Shown piece after piece: positions 50,328 through 61,367 of a stretch of 64,000 nucleotides of DNA; position 1 is the first letter of the stretch; every line of letters begins with the position of its first letter. The stretch comes from Methanoregula sp. Lineage in GTDB: Archaea; Halobacteriota; Methanomicrobia; Methanomicrobiales; Methanospirillaceae. A model generated the notes under the pieces. It had not been told where the DNA came from and did no database searches. It worked only from the letters and a program-made list of their open reading frames with translations. The position numbers and the translations under genes are program-made. The stretch spans positions 1-64,000 of the forward strand of contig JAUYTV010000045.1 of NCBI GenBank assembly GCA_030694985.1, in the 5' to 3' direction.

Positions 50328-52841
50328 ATGGATCTTCCCAAAGCCCCCCAGGCGCTTTCTTACGAAGAAGTCAAAAACCTGCTCGCAACCGGGCCGGACG
50401 GCCTTTCGGACGCTGAAGTACAGGTCCGGATCAGGACGTTTGGAAAGAATACCCTCAAAGAAGAAAAGACCAGCCGGTTTGTCATCTTCCTGCGCCAGTT
50501 CAAAAGCATCCTTGTCTATATCCTCATCGCAGCTGCTATCATCTCGCTTCTCGTGTCTGATGTCAAGGACTTTTTTATCATACTCATCATCATCGGGGTC
50601 AACAGCATCATCGGGTTCTGGCAGGAGGTAAAAGCCGAAGCATCGCTTGACGCGCTCAAAAAACTGACCGGCAGCAAGGTCAAAGTCATCCGCAATGGCA
50701 CCGAACGCATCATCCCATCTGAAGAACTGGTCCCTGGTGACAGTGTTTCTCTCACTGAAGGAGATATTGTCACTGCCGACATAAGGCTTTATGAGACATC
50801 GGCACTCACGGTCGATGAATCCTCACTTACAGGGGAATCGCTGCCGGTTCTTAAGGATCATACTGCTGTAGTGGCAAAAGACGCGCCCCCTTATGAGCTT
50901 AAAAACAGCCTGCTCTCGGGAACATCGGTTGTACGCGGATACGGGAAAGGCTACGTAGTGGCTACTGGCAAGAAAACTTATTTTGCGGGTATTGCCGCGC
51001 TCGCGCAGGAGCGGTCTCCTGACAGCCCGTTTACAAAAGCGATCGCTCATTTTTCAAAACGGTATATCCTTCTCCTCATCGGTATCTTCACACTTGTCGG
51101 GATCGTGGCGTTCCTGCAGGGCCGGCCACCCGGAGAGATCGCGTATCTTCTGGTTGCCCAGATGGTCTCTGCGGTGCCAGAGGGCCTGCCCATTGTCGTT
51201 ACGATCATCATGGTGGTCGGGGCACTCGCACTCTCGAAAAGAAAGACCCTGGTGCGCTACCTCCCGGCAGTTGAGACCCTTGGAAGCGCAACGGTCATTG
51301 CTTCAGACAAGACCGGGACAATCACGGAGGGTCTCTTAACCGTTCACGATGTCTATGCACTTGACCGCGAGGCGCTCGAAATGACAGCAGCCCTCTGCAA
51401 CGAGGCACGGGGCACGACTGGCGATCCCATTGATGTTGCGCTGGCAACATGGGTCGGTAATTACGATACGGTGCGAAAACGCAATCCCCGGAGCTGGGTA
51501 TTCCCGTTCGATACCACCCGGCGGCTCATGGCTACAGCAAATATCGTGGGCAACGAGAAGCGGTTCTATGTCAAGGGCGCATACGAAGAACTCAAAAAAT
51601 TTGCCGATAATGCCAGCACACTTAACGATCTCGAACTCCAGATCGATACGATGGCCGGACGAGGGCTCCGGGTGCTGGCATTCGGTGCCGGGCAGTGGCT
51701 TTCTGAGGACCCCGCTGAATGGAGATTTACGATTGTCGGCATTGTCGGGTTCATCGATCCCCCCAAGGAGAGTGCAGCAGAGGCTGTGCGTATTGCGCAG
51801 AAGGCTGGCATCCGCGTCCTGATGATCACCGGCGACCACCCGCTGACGGCCCGGGAGGTTGCCCGTTCCGTCCATATCTGGAAGGAGGGCGACGGGCTCC
51901 TCACCGGGCCGGAGCTCGTGACCATGAGCGATGATGCCCTGGCAGCGGCATTGGAAAAGACCACCGTACTGGCCCGGATCCTTCCCGAACACAAGCACCG
52001 GATCGTGAAGGTATTGCAGGCACACGGGGAGATTGTCACGGTAACCGGTGACGGGGTAAACGATGTACCGGCGCTCCGTGCCGCAGACCTCGGCATTGCC
52101 ATGGGCTCGGGCTCTGAAGCTGCCAAGAGCGCGGCCAAGATGGTGATCGTGGACAACAACCTGTCCGTTATCGTAGACGCAATCCGGAACGCCCGGGTGA
52201 TCGTTGACAACATAAGAAAGGTGATCTACTACCTGGTTTCAACATCGATATCTGAGATTGTGCTCATCAGCACAACAGTTTTTATCGGGCTGCCCCTTCC
52301 GCTCCTGCCGATCCAGATCCTCTGGATCAACCTGGTTACAGATGGGGTGCAGGACAAGACATTTCCTTTCATAAAGGAGGAGGGGGATGTCATGAAACGT
52401 CCCCCCAAGAATCCAGCAAAACAATTTTTTGATGGCAGGCAGATGCGCCGTATCATGACGTTTGGACTGGTCATGGGGGGCCTTGGAGCGGTCCTGTTCT
52501 GGTATCTCCTCGGGCAATACCCGTATGAGCTTGCGGTCTCGATTATGTTTACATCCTTTGTCTGTTTCCAGTGGTGCAACGGGCTCCAGGCCCAGCAGGA
52601 GCACGAACCGTTCCTGCGGGACATACGAAAGAGCATCTCGATCAACCCGTATATTCTCTACGGGATCGGGATTGGTATTATGCTACAGTTGGTTGCCATT
52701 TATGCAGTCCCGCAAATCTTCGGTATAGTTCCGCTGGCCTTCGAACACTGGGGGTATGTTGCCCTGCTCTCGTTTGCGGCATTCGTGATTGTCGAGGCGA
52801 TCAAATGGCTGGAGTACAAGGAGAACCACCCTCAAACATGA
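50328..52841 (+). CDS. Cation-translocating P-type ATPase
   Basis: 'ASDKTGTITEG', 'DESSLTGESLPV', 'TGDGVNDVPALRAADLGIAMGSGSEAAKSAAKMVIVDNN'. Confidence 0.93.
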   Translation: MDLPKAPQALSYEEVKNLLATGPDGLSDAEVQVRIRTFGKNTLKEEKTSRFVIFLRQFKSILVYILIAAAIISLLVSDVKDFFIILIIIGVNSIIGFWQEVKAEASLDALKKLTGSKVKVIRNGTERIIPSEELVPGDSVSLTEGDIVTADIRLYETSALTVDESSLTGESLPVLKDHTAVVAKDAPPYELKNSLLSGTSVVRGYGKGYVVATGKKTYFAGIAALAQERSPDSPFTKAIAHFSKRYILLLIGIFTLVGIVAFLQGRPPGEIAYLLVAQMVSAVPEGLPIVVTIIMVVGALALSKRKTLVRYLPAVETLGSATVIASDKTGTITEGLLTVHDVYALDREALEMTAALCNEARGTTGDPIDVALATWVGNYDTVRKRNPRSWVFPFDTTRRLMATANIVGNEKRFYVKGAYEELKKFADNASTLNDLELQIDTMAGRGLRVLAFGAGQWLSEDPAEWRFTIVGIVGFIDPPKESAAEAVRIAQKAGIRVLMITGDHPLTAREVARSVHIWKEGDGLLTGPELVTMSDDALAAALEKTTVLARILPEHKHRIVKVLQAHGEIVTVTGDGVNDVPALRAADLGIAMGSGSEAAKSAAKMVIVDNNLSVIVDAIRNARVIVDNIRKVIYYLVSTSISEIVLISTTVFIGLPLPLLPIQILWINLVTDGVQDKTFPFIKEEGDVMKRPPKNPAKQFFDGRQMRRIMTFGLVMGGLGAVLFWYLLGQYPYELAVSIMFTSFVCFQWCNGLQAQQEHEPFLRDIRKSISINPYILYGIGIGIMLQLVAIYAVPQIFGIVPLAFEHWGYVALLSFAAFVIVEAIKWLEYKENHPQT

Positions 52842-52873
52842 GAGAAAAAAAAGAGAAGGACCGGGTCAGGAAC

Positions 52874-52983
52874 GATGAGCTGATGGTCTGCCATACCGGG
52901 ACGTTGTCAACAACGTGATCGAAATGATGCAGCTCGGTATTGAGGAAAAACTGAAAGGAAAACTGGTGCCGGTCATGGAGTAA
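52874..52983 (+). pseudogene. 3'-end remnant of a rubredoxin-flavodoxin gene
   Basis: 'gatgagctgatggtctgccatacc...gttgtcaacaacgtgatcgaaatgatgcagctcgg...ctggtgccggtcatggagtaa' parallels 26166-26276. Confidence 0.88.
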
Positions 52984-53037
52984 ACGATAATTGCAGGAAA
53001 ATGATGAACGTATTATACCAGTATCAAGACACCGGAT

Positions 53038-53220
53038 AGTATCCATGGAACTCTGGTCATCACCATCGGTGTGCACCTCATTTCTGGCGTCGGGATACCC
53101 GATGCCACGAATATTTTCGGGTCTCGCTACCTGAATACGTGGCTCCGGACGGGTAGAGATGCAATATTTATTATCGGAATTTTTGCCATCATCAACCTTA
53201 TGAGGGTAATATGCAGATGA
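53038..53220 (+). pseudogene. 3'-end remnant of an SNF-family transporter gene
   Basis: 'TLVITIGVHLISGVGIPDATNIFGSRYLNTWLRTGRDAIFIIGIFAIINLMRVICR*' vs intact C-terminus 'TMVILIVLHMIMSFDPTDATYLIGKRYVQSFVQMGGVFITIAGIYIMYLLIKTIRK*'. Confidence 0.7.
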
Positions 53221-53243
53221 GCCACTGAAAGATGGCAGTTCCT

Positions 53244-53693
53244 TTATTCTTCTCTTCTGGTTTTTTGACCAGTCCGCAGGACCAGAACCGGTTTTTTCGC
53301 CCTGCGGGTTACAGTAAAAGTTGTGCTTCCCAGGATCAGCGTGCGCAGCCAGTCGGTGCCATGAGCATTCATTGCAATAAGGGACACATCATCGTCTTCT
53401 GCTTCGGACAGTATCATTTCTGTCGGATCTCCGACAAAGACCCTTGAGATTGCTGAAATACCGGCATTGGCAAGGTCCTGCCGGAGTGCTTCAATCAGTT
53501 CCGATTTCTCTTCAACGCTTTTGTCGATCTCTTCTTTAGTTTCTACACGACTGGCGACATTGAGTAGTATAACTTTTTTTAACCCTTCAATTGTTTTTAG
53601 AAAGGAGCTTACCGGCCGTTCTTCTCCACCGGTTTTCCACCATCCGTCTTTTTTTTTTAAATTGTCTGGCGTTTTGTCGAATTCATCCGACAA
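53244..53693 (-). CDS. UspA universal stress protein
   Basis: 'VILLNVASRVETKEEI', 'VSLIAMNAHGTDWLRTLILGSTTFTVTRRAKKPVLVLR'. Confidence 0.85.
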   Translation of the reverse strand: MSDEFDKTPDNLKKKDGWWKTGGEERPVSSFLKTIEGLKKVILLNVASRVETKEEIDKSVEEKSELIEALRQDLANAGISAISRVFVGDPTEMILSEAEDDDVSLIAMNAHGTDWLRTLILGSTTFTVTRRAKKPVLVLRTGQKTRREE

Positions 53694-53901
53694 ATAGGTT
53701 TACTGGAACGGACTGTCGCTTCTGGCGTTTTTTATTGTTGCGGTGATTAAGAAGGGTGAGTAATGCTTTTAGTATTGAAAATTCTGACAATGAAAATCTG
53801 ATTACTTTTTTTTAAAAGTAAATCACGACTGTAAAACGTTGTTCTGACCGATCAATTCAGCCTTATTAAAAGAGATTAAAACCGTGCCTTCATATCCGTT
53901 C

Positions 53902-54363
53902 TCAGAGAAGTTGGCGCCGGCGGAACGTCCAGAGGATAATCGATGCGCTGATGAAGACAAGGAAAAAAGTAAATCGCAAAAGAATTGCCTGGGATACTGC
54001 AATTCCCTGTGGGGAGACAAGAAAACCGCCAACCAGGAAGAGAATGGTAACGATGCAGACCGTGGGAATTGCATAGATTCTCTCCGACCAGTATGACAGG
54101 ACCAGAGGAATGAAATAGAGAAGCCAGACCGGTTCTCCCAGCGGAGTAATGGTATCGACCAGGTAGACTGCAAGGAGAACCACAGCGGCAATGATAACGA
54201 TACCGGGATCCGATGAAAGGGAGTTGAGTACCTTTGTCATCGGGGATTGGTTATGGTGCCTGGCGGGTGACATGTACTTCTCCATCTTTTTTACGGGAGC
54301 GATCTTCTTGCAATATGCTACAGTATTCAGGTGTACGTTGAAAATTCTTGCGTTCTTTCCCAT
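53902..54363 (-). CDS. Membrane protein resembling the N-terminal TM module of sensor kinases
   Basis: Four predicted TMs, 'PLGEPVWLLYFIPLVLSYWSERIYAIPTV'; no kinase domain. Confidence 0.5.
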   Translation of the reverse strand: MGKNARIFNVHLNTVAYCKKIAPVKKMEKYMSPARHHNQSPMTKVLNSLSSDPGIVIIAAVVLLAVYLVDTITPLGEPVWLLYFIPLVLSYWSERIYAIPTVCIVTILFLVGGFLVSPQGIAVSQAILLRFTFFLVFISASIILWTFRRRQLL

Positions 54364-54476
54364 GGTTGGCGAGAAAGCCCCGTGTTGAAAAATCCCGGGA
54401 TAATGGGGCCGGCAGATTTGCCCGGGTGAGGGATGATGGAAAACCCTGTACGGGTCGCAGCGATAATCACCGGGTC

Positions 54477-55814
54477 TTAGGTAATTTTGAGCCGCTGCCC
54501 GTTTCTCATCAGGTGCACATCGTTGTCCAGCGTATACCCAAGCTCGCTGGCAAAGTCTGCGTAACCGGCAGTCATTTTCATGTCTGCGTGGGCAGGGATG
54601 ATGTGCCGGGGCTGGAGCATCTGGAGAAACTCGTAGTGATCTTCACGGTACGCGTGGCCGCTCACGTGCAAATCGTCAAATATGCGGGCACCGGCCATCC
54701 TGAGTTGCTGCTCGATTACGTACCGGTTCCCGATGTTCATCGGGTTTGGGATGATATTTGCTGAGAAGAGTACCTTGTCACCCTTAGCCAGTTGATACGG
54801 GGTATCGCCTTGTGCAAGCCGGGTCAGGATCGATCCGGGCTCGCCCTGGTGGCCGGTGACAATCGGCAGGAACTGCTCCTTTCCCTCCTTCATCATTCGC
54901 CGCATCATCCGGTCAACGGTTCTCCGGTTCCCGTACACGCTTGCCGTCTCAGGGAATGAAACCAGTTTCATCTGTTCTGCGGTAACGGAGTATTTCTCCA
55001 TAGATCGCCCGAGAAAGATCGGCTTCCTGCCGATCTCGTGGGCGCATTCCGCAATGGTCTTTACCCGGGAGATGTGGGACGAGAACGTAGATACTACGAT
55101 CGCATTCTTGTCGTCTTCGAAACTGGTGATAACGTCCCGCACGAGATCGCGTGCGATCCGCTCGCTGGGGCACCGGCCCGGGCGGTGGATATACGTGCTC
55201 TCCACGATGAGAGCCAGCACCCCTTCCTTGCCGAGCTGTCGGAAGCGGGCAAAGTCCGGAGGCTGGCCGATGACCGGTGACCGGTCGAACTTGAAGTCAC
55301 ATGCATAGACGATCGCACCATGAGGGGTGTGAAGCACAGGTGTCACGGTATCGATGATCGAATGCTGTGTGCGGACAAACTCCAGAATAAGGTTTGGAGA
55401 AAGCGTGTACCGCTGCCCGGCAGGGAGAGCGAAGAGCTTGTTCTTGGCATCGAATTTCTTCTCTCCTGCGATCTGCTGGCGGATAAGTTCAGTTGCATAC
55501 GGGGTTGCGATGATGGGCGCATTGTACCGGTGTGCAAGTTTCGGGATGGCACCGATATGGTCCAGGTGCCCGTGTGAACATACGATGGCCTTGACGGTAC
55601 CTTCAACCTTTTGCAGCACGGTGTCGTCCGGGATCGCCTTGATACTGATCAGGTCAAGGGAATGCATCTCGTCAACTTCCACGTCTTCGTGGATCATCAG
55701 CTGATCGAGGCGGAGCCCCATGTCAAAGATGACAATTTCCTTTCCGCAGCGAACGGCAGTCATGTTCCGCCCGACTTCGTCGTATCCGCCCACGGTAATA
55801 ATTTCTATTTCCAT
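54477..55814 (-). CDS. rnj: RNase J-type beta-CASP metallo-beta-lactamase
   Basis: 'CSHGHLDHIGAIPKLAHRYNAPI', 'VTGHQGEPGSILTRLAQG', 'VSGHAYREDHYEFLQMLQPRHIIPAHADMKM'. Confidence 0.92.
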   Translation of the reverse strand: MEIEIITVGGYDEVGRNMTAVRCGKEIVIFDMGLRLDQLMIHEDVEVDEMHSLDLISIKAIPDDTVLQKVEGTVKAIVCSHGHLDHIGAIPKLAHRYNAPIIATPYATELIRQQIAGEKKFDAKNKLFALPAGQRYTLSPNLILEFVRTQHSIIDTVTPVLHTPHGAIVYACDFKFDRSPVIGQPPDFARFRQLGKEGVLALIVESTYIHRPGRCPSERIARDLVRDVITSFEDDKNAIVVSTFSSHISRVKTIAECAHEIGRKPIFLGRSMEKYSVTAEQMKLVSFPETASVYGNRRTVDRMMRRMMKEGKEQFLPIVTGHQGEPGSILTRLAQGDTPYQLAKGDKVLFSANIIPNPMNIGNRYVIEQQLRMAGARIFDDLHVSGHAYREDHYEFLQMLQPRHIIPAHADMKMTAGYADFASELGYTLDNDVHLMRNGQRLKIT

Positions 55815-56836
55815 TGTGTGTTATGTCTCCTGGATTTTTGTTTTGCCGGGTATTTTTGGCAGGAATTTTTTTCCTGATCTGGGATTGTATCACCGTATTT
55901 TTTAGTGACACTGCACATATCAGCCGGATAAACTGCCGGCTCAATTTCCCTATGTTATTCCAAAGAGGACGTCCTTTGGTTACCCCTTCTCGACATATCG
56001 GCGAAATTCCCTTAACAAATCGTCCGGGTAATTACCCGCAGCGGTTAAAGGGATCTGGGGCCTTCACCACGTGATCGTGGATCATCGGGACCCCGCACGG
56101 ATATCACTTATTGCGATGCCGTTTTTTCAATGACAATTCTGTCATCGTCCGTATGATTCCTGCACTATAATTTCCCACGCAGGCCATTCCGTCATGCTAT
56201 TATTGCCGGAATTGTGTCTAAACTAAATAGCGGCGCAAGCTCATCAACCTTTGTCTTCCGGCAGACTGTGTGTCGGTAACCTTTTTTCACGATCAAATCC
56301 CGTGAACGCGGACATTTTTATTCGCAGATTACCATCTGGTTTCATGGGGAGCCAGGCCATTAACGGATACTCCTGTTTTTTTAATCGCCCTGCCAAAAAA
56401 AAAGTTCTCATATTTGCATTACGGCAAGGACCGGGAGGCCCGGATGGAGTGAACTATGTGGCAAAAAAAGCCACGGTTTAAAGGCCCGTGGCAGGCTATA
56501 GGCGAGGGCGTTTCCGTCCGCTTCCTGACATTCGGGGCAATAATCAGGTGTATTTTTTACTGGATCCAAATCGGGGAGATTTACGGGGTTTTCCGGTCTG
56601 CACTAAAAACATGCTACCCAGTCGTGTCATTATTCACCCCCCGTTTACCATTCCTGACATGCAAAAATTGAAAACAAACATAAAGGGTTTAAAGGGTGAG
56701 CCCCAAAGGGAAGATTACTGAGTGGTGCACTTAGTTACAATCAATTTCTGTTAATACTTAAATCCGGAAATTTTTCGCACCGCTCGACCCCTGCCCTCTG
56801 ACGGGCAGAGCACAACCCCAGAACCGAGGTGAAGCA

Positions 56837-57961
56837 ATGAATACAAAGTACGTTACATCAATTTCAGAGCTCGACAACCTTGTCGGGCTCGCCCCAAAAG
56901 CGAGGGAGATGATGGAGACGGTTACCGAACTGTTCCCGTTCCGCTCCAACGAGTATTATCTCTCGCTTATCGACTGGAAAGACGGGCATGATCCGATCAA
57001 AAGGATTGTTATTCCCGATTCTCGTGAACTTAACACCGGGGGATCTGCTGATCCGTCGTGTGAAAAAGATTATACCAAAAAACCCGGCCTGCAGCACAAA
57101 TATAACCAGACCGGCCTTTTACTCCTCACTGATGTCTGCGGCGGTATCTGCCGCTTCTGTTTCCGGAAACGCCTGTTCATGTCCTGTGAACGCGAGACCG
57201 TAAAAGACGTTTCTGATAATATCGAGTATATCCGTGAGCACAAGGAGATAACAAATGTCCTGTTGACCGGAGGCGACCCGCTCACGCTCGAAACCCGACA
57301 GCTCGAATCAGTCTTGCGACAACTTCGTGAGATCGAGCATGTCAACATCATCCGTATCGGCAGCAAGATGCTCGCCTACAATCCCTACCGGATTCTCAAT
57401 GACCAGAACCTTCTCTACATCCTCTCCCGCTATAGCACGCCGGAGAAGCGCATCTACCTGATGGCGCATTTCAACCATCCCCGCGAACTGACCGACGTGT
57501 CGAGAGAGGCAGCAGAAGCACTCCGTAAGGCCGGGGTGATGGTGGTCAGCCAGACCCCCATCCTGAAAGGGATCAATGATGACCACGAGACCCTGACCAC
57601 ACTCTTCCGCCAGCTCTCCTTTGCCGGCATCTCGCCGTATTATGTCTTCCAGTGCCGACCGACGACTGGTAACCAGTTCTTCCAGGTCCCGGTCGAGCAG
57701 TCCTACGAAGTCTTACAGAAATCCTGGCAAGCGTGTTCCGGGCTTGCAAAACGGGCACGGTTCGTTATGTCCCATGCGACCGGCAAAATTGAGATGGTGG
57801 GAAAGACCGCTGAACACGTTTTCATGCGGTACCATCAGGCTGCGGATTCTGCAAACATCGGGAAGTTCATGGTCTTTAAGAGCAACCCGGTGGCCCGGTG
57901 GTTCGATGATTACCGCCACGCACTGACGGACTTCGAGCCGAAAAAGTTCTGGATGCTATAA
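56837..57961 (+). CDS. KamA-family radical SAM protein (short form)
   Basis: CxxxCxxC 'LTDVCGGICRFCFRKRLF', 'VLLTGGDPLTLETRQLESVLRQL'; lacks the C-terminal Cys cluster of the next gene. Confidence 0.87.
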   Translation: MNTKYVTSISELDNLVGLAPKAREMMETVTELFPFRSNEYYLSLIDWKDGHDPIKRIVIPDSRELNTGGSADPSCEKDYTKKPGLQHKYNQTGLLLLTDVCGGICRFCFRKRLFMSCERETVKDVSDNIEYIREHKEITNVLLTGGDPLTLETRQLESVLRQLREIEHVNIIRIGSKMLAYNPYRILNDQNLLYILSRYSTPEKRIYLMAHFNHPRELTDVSREAAEALRKAGVMVVSQTPILKGINDDHETLTTLFRQLSFAGISPYYVFQCRPTTGNQFFQVPVEQSYEVLQKSWQACSGLAKRARFVMSHATGKIEMVGKTAEHVFMRYHQAADSANIGKFMVFKSNPVARWFDDYRHALTDFEPKKFWML

Positions 57962-57975
57962 GGGGCTTTTAAGAT

Positions 57976-59436
57976 ATGACAAAAGCCTCTGACGCACCAC
58001 AACGAGCCCGGCAGAACGATCCAACGGATGAACAAACGTATTCGTTCTTACACCTGAGCGGGCAGGTGAAAAATACCGTAAAAGACCTTGTGTCTATCTT
58101 AAAAGGACACATCCAGGGCGCAGAGACCCGTGGCGATCCGGCACTGCTCCAGAAGGCGCAGGAGCCGGAGAATGCCCCGGAGTACTGGAAAGACTGGCGC
58201 TGGCAGGTCCGGCACCGGGTTAAGGATATCGATACGTTCCAGCAGATTCTCGGCATAAAATTTTCACCTCACGAGCAGTTACAACTCAAAAAGACGATCG
58301 AGAAGTTCCCGCTCAGCATCACTCCCTACTACCTCTCGCTCATCGATGTGAACGATTACAAAAACGATCCGATCTTCAGGCAGGCATTCCCTTCCCCCAA
58401 GGAACTGATTGTGGAAACGTACGAGCTTGCAGACCCGCTGGCAGAAGACAAAGACAGCCCGTGCGACTGCATCACCCACCGCTATCCGGACCGGGTCCTC
58501 TTTTTAGTCAGCAATACCTGCGCCATGTACTGCCGGCACTGCACCCGGAAACGTAAAGTCGGTGACGTGGATTCGATCCCGGACCGGGCAAAAATCCTTG
58601 ACGGAATTGATTACATCCGGAACAACCCGCAGATCCGGGATGTCCTCCTATCCGGAGGAGATCCGTTCATGCTCAGCGACGATTATCTTGATTGGATCTT
58701 AACCGAGCTCCGTGCCATCCCGCATGTTGAAGTGATTCGCATCGGGACACGGGTGCCAGTCGTCCTGCCATTCCGGATCACGGATGAACTTGTCGCGGTC
58801 TTAAAAAAGCATCACCCGCTCTGGATCAACATGCAGTTCAACCATCCCAAGGAGATGACCGAATCAGCCCGGGCAGCCATCGCAAAACTCGCTGATGCCG
58901 GCATCCCGCTCGGCAACCAGTCAGTCCTCCTTGCGGGCATCAACGACTGCCCTCGGATCATGAAAGAGCTCGTCCACCAGCTCGTGAAAAACCGCGTCCG
59001 CCCGTACTATCTTTACCAGTGCGATCTCTCAGAGGGCATCAGCCACTTCCGCACGCCTATATCAAAAGGCATCGAGATCATGGAGAACCTGATCGGTCAT
59101 ACGAGCGGGTTCGCCGTTCCACGGTACGTGGTCGATGCACCGGGCGGCGGGGGCAAGATCCCGGTCTTTCCCAACTACCTGATGACCTGGTCGGTGCACA
59201 AAGTTGTGCTCCGCAATTACGAGGGAATGATCTGCACGTACCAGGAGCCGGCAAATTATGATCGCATCTTTTGCAATGGTGATTGTGTTGCCTGCAAGCT
59301 CCAGCTGAACATTGATCGCGCTGATGAGTCAAAGGTAGTCGGTGTTGCAAAACTGCTCGCCGATTACGATAAAACCACGACCCTGATCCCGGAGAACAAC
59401 GACAGGATCGAACGGAGGAACGATGACTCAGGGTGA
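57976..59436 (+). CDS. ablA: Lysine 2,3-aminomutase
   Basis: '[22 protein letters not shown]', '[21 protein letters not shown]', C-terminal '[13 protein letters not shown]'; followed by ablB. Confidence 0.92.
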   Translation: MTKASDAPQRARQNDPTDEQTYSFLHLSGQVKNTVKDLVSILKGHIQGAETRGDPALLQKAQEPENAPEYWKDWRWQVRHRVKDIDTFQQILGIKFSPHEQLQLKKTIEKFPLSITPYYLSLIDVNDYKNDPIFRQAFPSPKELIVETYELADPLAEDKDSPCDCITHRYPDRVLFLVSNTCAMYCRHCTRKRKVGDVDSIPDRAKILDGIDYIRNNPQIRDVLLSGGDPFMLSDDYLDWILTELRAIPHVEVIRIGTRVPVVLPFRITDELVAVLKKHHPLWINMQFNHPKEMTESARAAIAKLADAGIPLGNQSVLLAGINDCPRIMKELVHQLVKNRVRPYYLYQCDLSEGISHFRTPISKGIEIMENLIGHTSGFAVPRYVVDAPGGGGKIPVFPNYLMTWSVHKVVLRNYEGMICTYQEPANYDRIFCNGDCVACKLQLNIDRADESKVVGVAKLLADYDKTTTLIPENNDRIERRNDDSG

Positions 59437-60289
59437 CATGGTCCTGCACCGGGGAGGAAGCACTATCCAGCATGGCCATTTCAACAACCGGGTCTATGTC
59501 ATGAAACTGGCCCAGTCCGAGATCCATGACATCATCCGGTACGCCGACGATCTCGCCCATAAGGAAAGATATACCAAGATCTTTGTCAAGGTCCCGGAAT
59601 CGTCAGTGGAGATATTTGCGAACTCCGGGTATATCTCGGAAGCCATGGTCCCGTTCTTCTTCTATGGGAAAGAGCCGGCAGTGTTCATGGCTAAATACAC
59701 CGATCCGAAACGAAAGGAGGTCACGGACGCCGCAATAATTGCGGATACGCTCTCGGCAGCACTCTCAGTAGCATTCGGGCATGCTGGTGAAAGATCCGCA
59801 CACGAACTGCCGGATGGATTCTCGCTCATGCATGCCCATGCGGGAGATGCACAGGATATCGCAGCATTATACCGCACGACCTTCAAAACCTACCCATTTC
59901 CCATTGTGGATCCGGATTATATCCGGGAATCGATGAAGGGGCAGATACGGTATTTCGTTATCAGAAGGTCCCATCTGCTGGCAGCGGTAGCGTCCTGCGA
60001 GATCGATGCAGAGAACGGGAACGTTGAGGTGACGGATTTTGCCACGGCCCCGCTCTTCCAGGGAAGGGGTTTTGCCGGAATCCTGCTCCATGCAATGGAG
60101 ACAGAGCTGAAAAAAGAGGGGATATTGCTGGCATACACTATCGCCCGGGCGGGTTTCGGTCCGATCAATGCAGTATTTGCCGGAGCTGGATACCAGTTCG
60201 GGGGACTGCTCCCAAATAATACCAACATCTGTGGATCGATGGAGAGCATGAACGTCTGGCACAAGAAACTGGACGGTGGGAAGTCATGA
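59423..60289 (+). CDS. ablB: Putative beta-lysine N-acetyltransferase (GNAT)
   Basis: Overlaps ablA; GNAT region '[75 protein letters not shown]'. Confidence 0.9.
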   Translation: MTQGDMVLHRGGSTIQHGHFNNRVYVMKLAQSEIHDIIRYADDLAHKERYTKIFVKVPESSVEIFANSGYISEAMVPFFFYGKEPAVFMAKYTDPKRKEVTDAAIIADTLSAALSVAFGHAGERSAHELPDGFSLMHAHAGDAQDIAALYRTTFKTYPFPIVDPDYIRESMKGQIRYFVIRRSHLLAAVASCEIDAENGNVEVTDFATAPLFQGRGFAGILLHAMETELKKEGILLAYTIARAGFGPINAVFAGAGYQFGGLLPNNTNICGSMESMNVWHKKLDGGKS

Positions 60290-60332
60290 ACCGGGGTGCC
60301 GCTGAAAAAACGCAGCGTGGGGACATTTCCTG

Positions 60333-61367
60333 ATGGATCACGGTTTTTTGTATGCAGCCGTTACGGTTGCAGCTGGACTGGTATTAGCCGGTGTTGCGCA
60401 TGTCATCATCCAGTGGTTGAAGAAAAAGGCAGAAACAACAGACACGTTGATGGATGATATCATCCTTATGGCCGTGGGAACTCCCCTCGTTGTTGCTATC
60501 CTTGCCCTGTCGGTCTATATTGCCCTGACACAGTTTGATATTGTTCCCGAATCGATGGGCTGGCTCATCACTGACCAGGTAATCAATGCGGTCTTCATCC
60601 TGTTCGGGGCATGGATTGCCTCAGTCTTCTCCTATAATCTCATACGGACCTACGGCACACTCGTTGCAGAAAAAACCGAGACGGATCTCGATGACCGGCT
60701 CATGCCGATCCTGGAGATTGCGGCACGATACCTGATCTGGTTTGTGGCATTTCTCCTGATCCTCGCCAACTTCAGGATCGATATCACCCCTCTGCTCGCT
60801 GGAGCAGGGATCGGTGCCCTTGCTCTTGCCCTTGCTGCGCAGGATATCCTGAGCAACTTCTTAGGTGGGGCAATCATTACAATGGACAAGCCATTCAAGG
60901 TCGGCGACCGGGTCAAGATCGATACGTTCTTTGGAGACGTGATGAGTATTGGCCCCCGAAGTACACGGATCAGGACACTGGACAACCAGATCGTAACCAT
61001 CCCGAACGTGAAAGTCACCTCAAGCGTGGTCATCAATTACGCAATGCCGGATTATTCCCTGAAAGTCCGGATCCCGTTCTCGGTTGCCTATGGGTCCGAT
61101 ATGGATAAGGTAAAAGAGATCCTGCTCGCCATTGCCCACGAGGCAGCAAAAAAAACATCCTGGGTCATAACCGATCCTGCCCCATCGGCGTATTTTCTTG
61201 AATTCGGGGAATCGGGTCTCAACGGGCAACTCATCCTCTGGACGAACAATTACGATAACATATGGGATGTCCAGGATTATGTGAACAGCCGCATTGCCCA
61301 AAGGTTTGCTGAGGAGAAGATCGAGATACCGTTCCGGCAGGTGGATGTGAGGCTGAGAACACCATGA
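60333..61367 (+). CDS. MscS-family mechanosensitive channel
   Basis: 'GAGIGALALALAAQDILSNFLGGAIITMDKPFKVGDRVKI', 'RIRTLDNQIVTIPNVKV'. Confidence 0.92.
   Translation: MDHGFLYAAVTVAAGLVLAGVAHVIIQWLKKKAETTDTLMDDIILMAVGTPLVVAILALSVYIALTQFDIVPESMGWLITDQVINAVFILFGAWIASVFSYNLIRTYGTLVAEKTETDLDDRLMPILEIAARYLIWFVAFLLILANFRIDITPLLAGAGIGALALALAAQDILSNFLGGAIITMDKPFKVGDRVKIDTFFGDVMSIGPRSTRIRTLDNQIVTIPNVKVTSSVVINYAMPDYSLKVRIPFSVAYGSDMDKVKEILLAIAHEAAKKTSWVITDPAPSAYFLEFGESGLNGQLILWTNNYDNIWDVQDYVNSRIAQRFAEEKIEIPFRQVDVRLRTP

Noticed and set aside
51336-52213. Long minus-strand ORFs (229 and 215 aa)
   Set aside because: Antisense to the clearly coding P-type ATPase; no recognisable domains.
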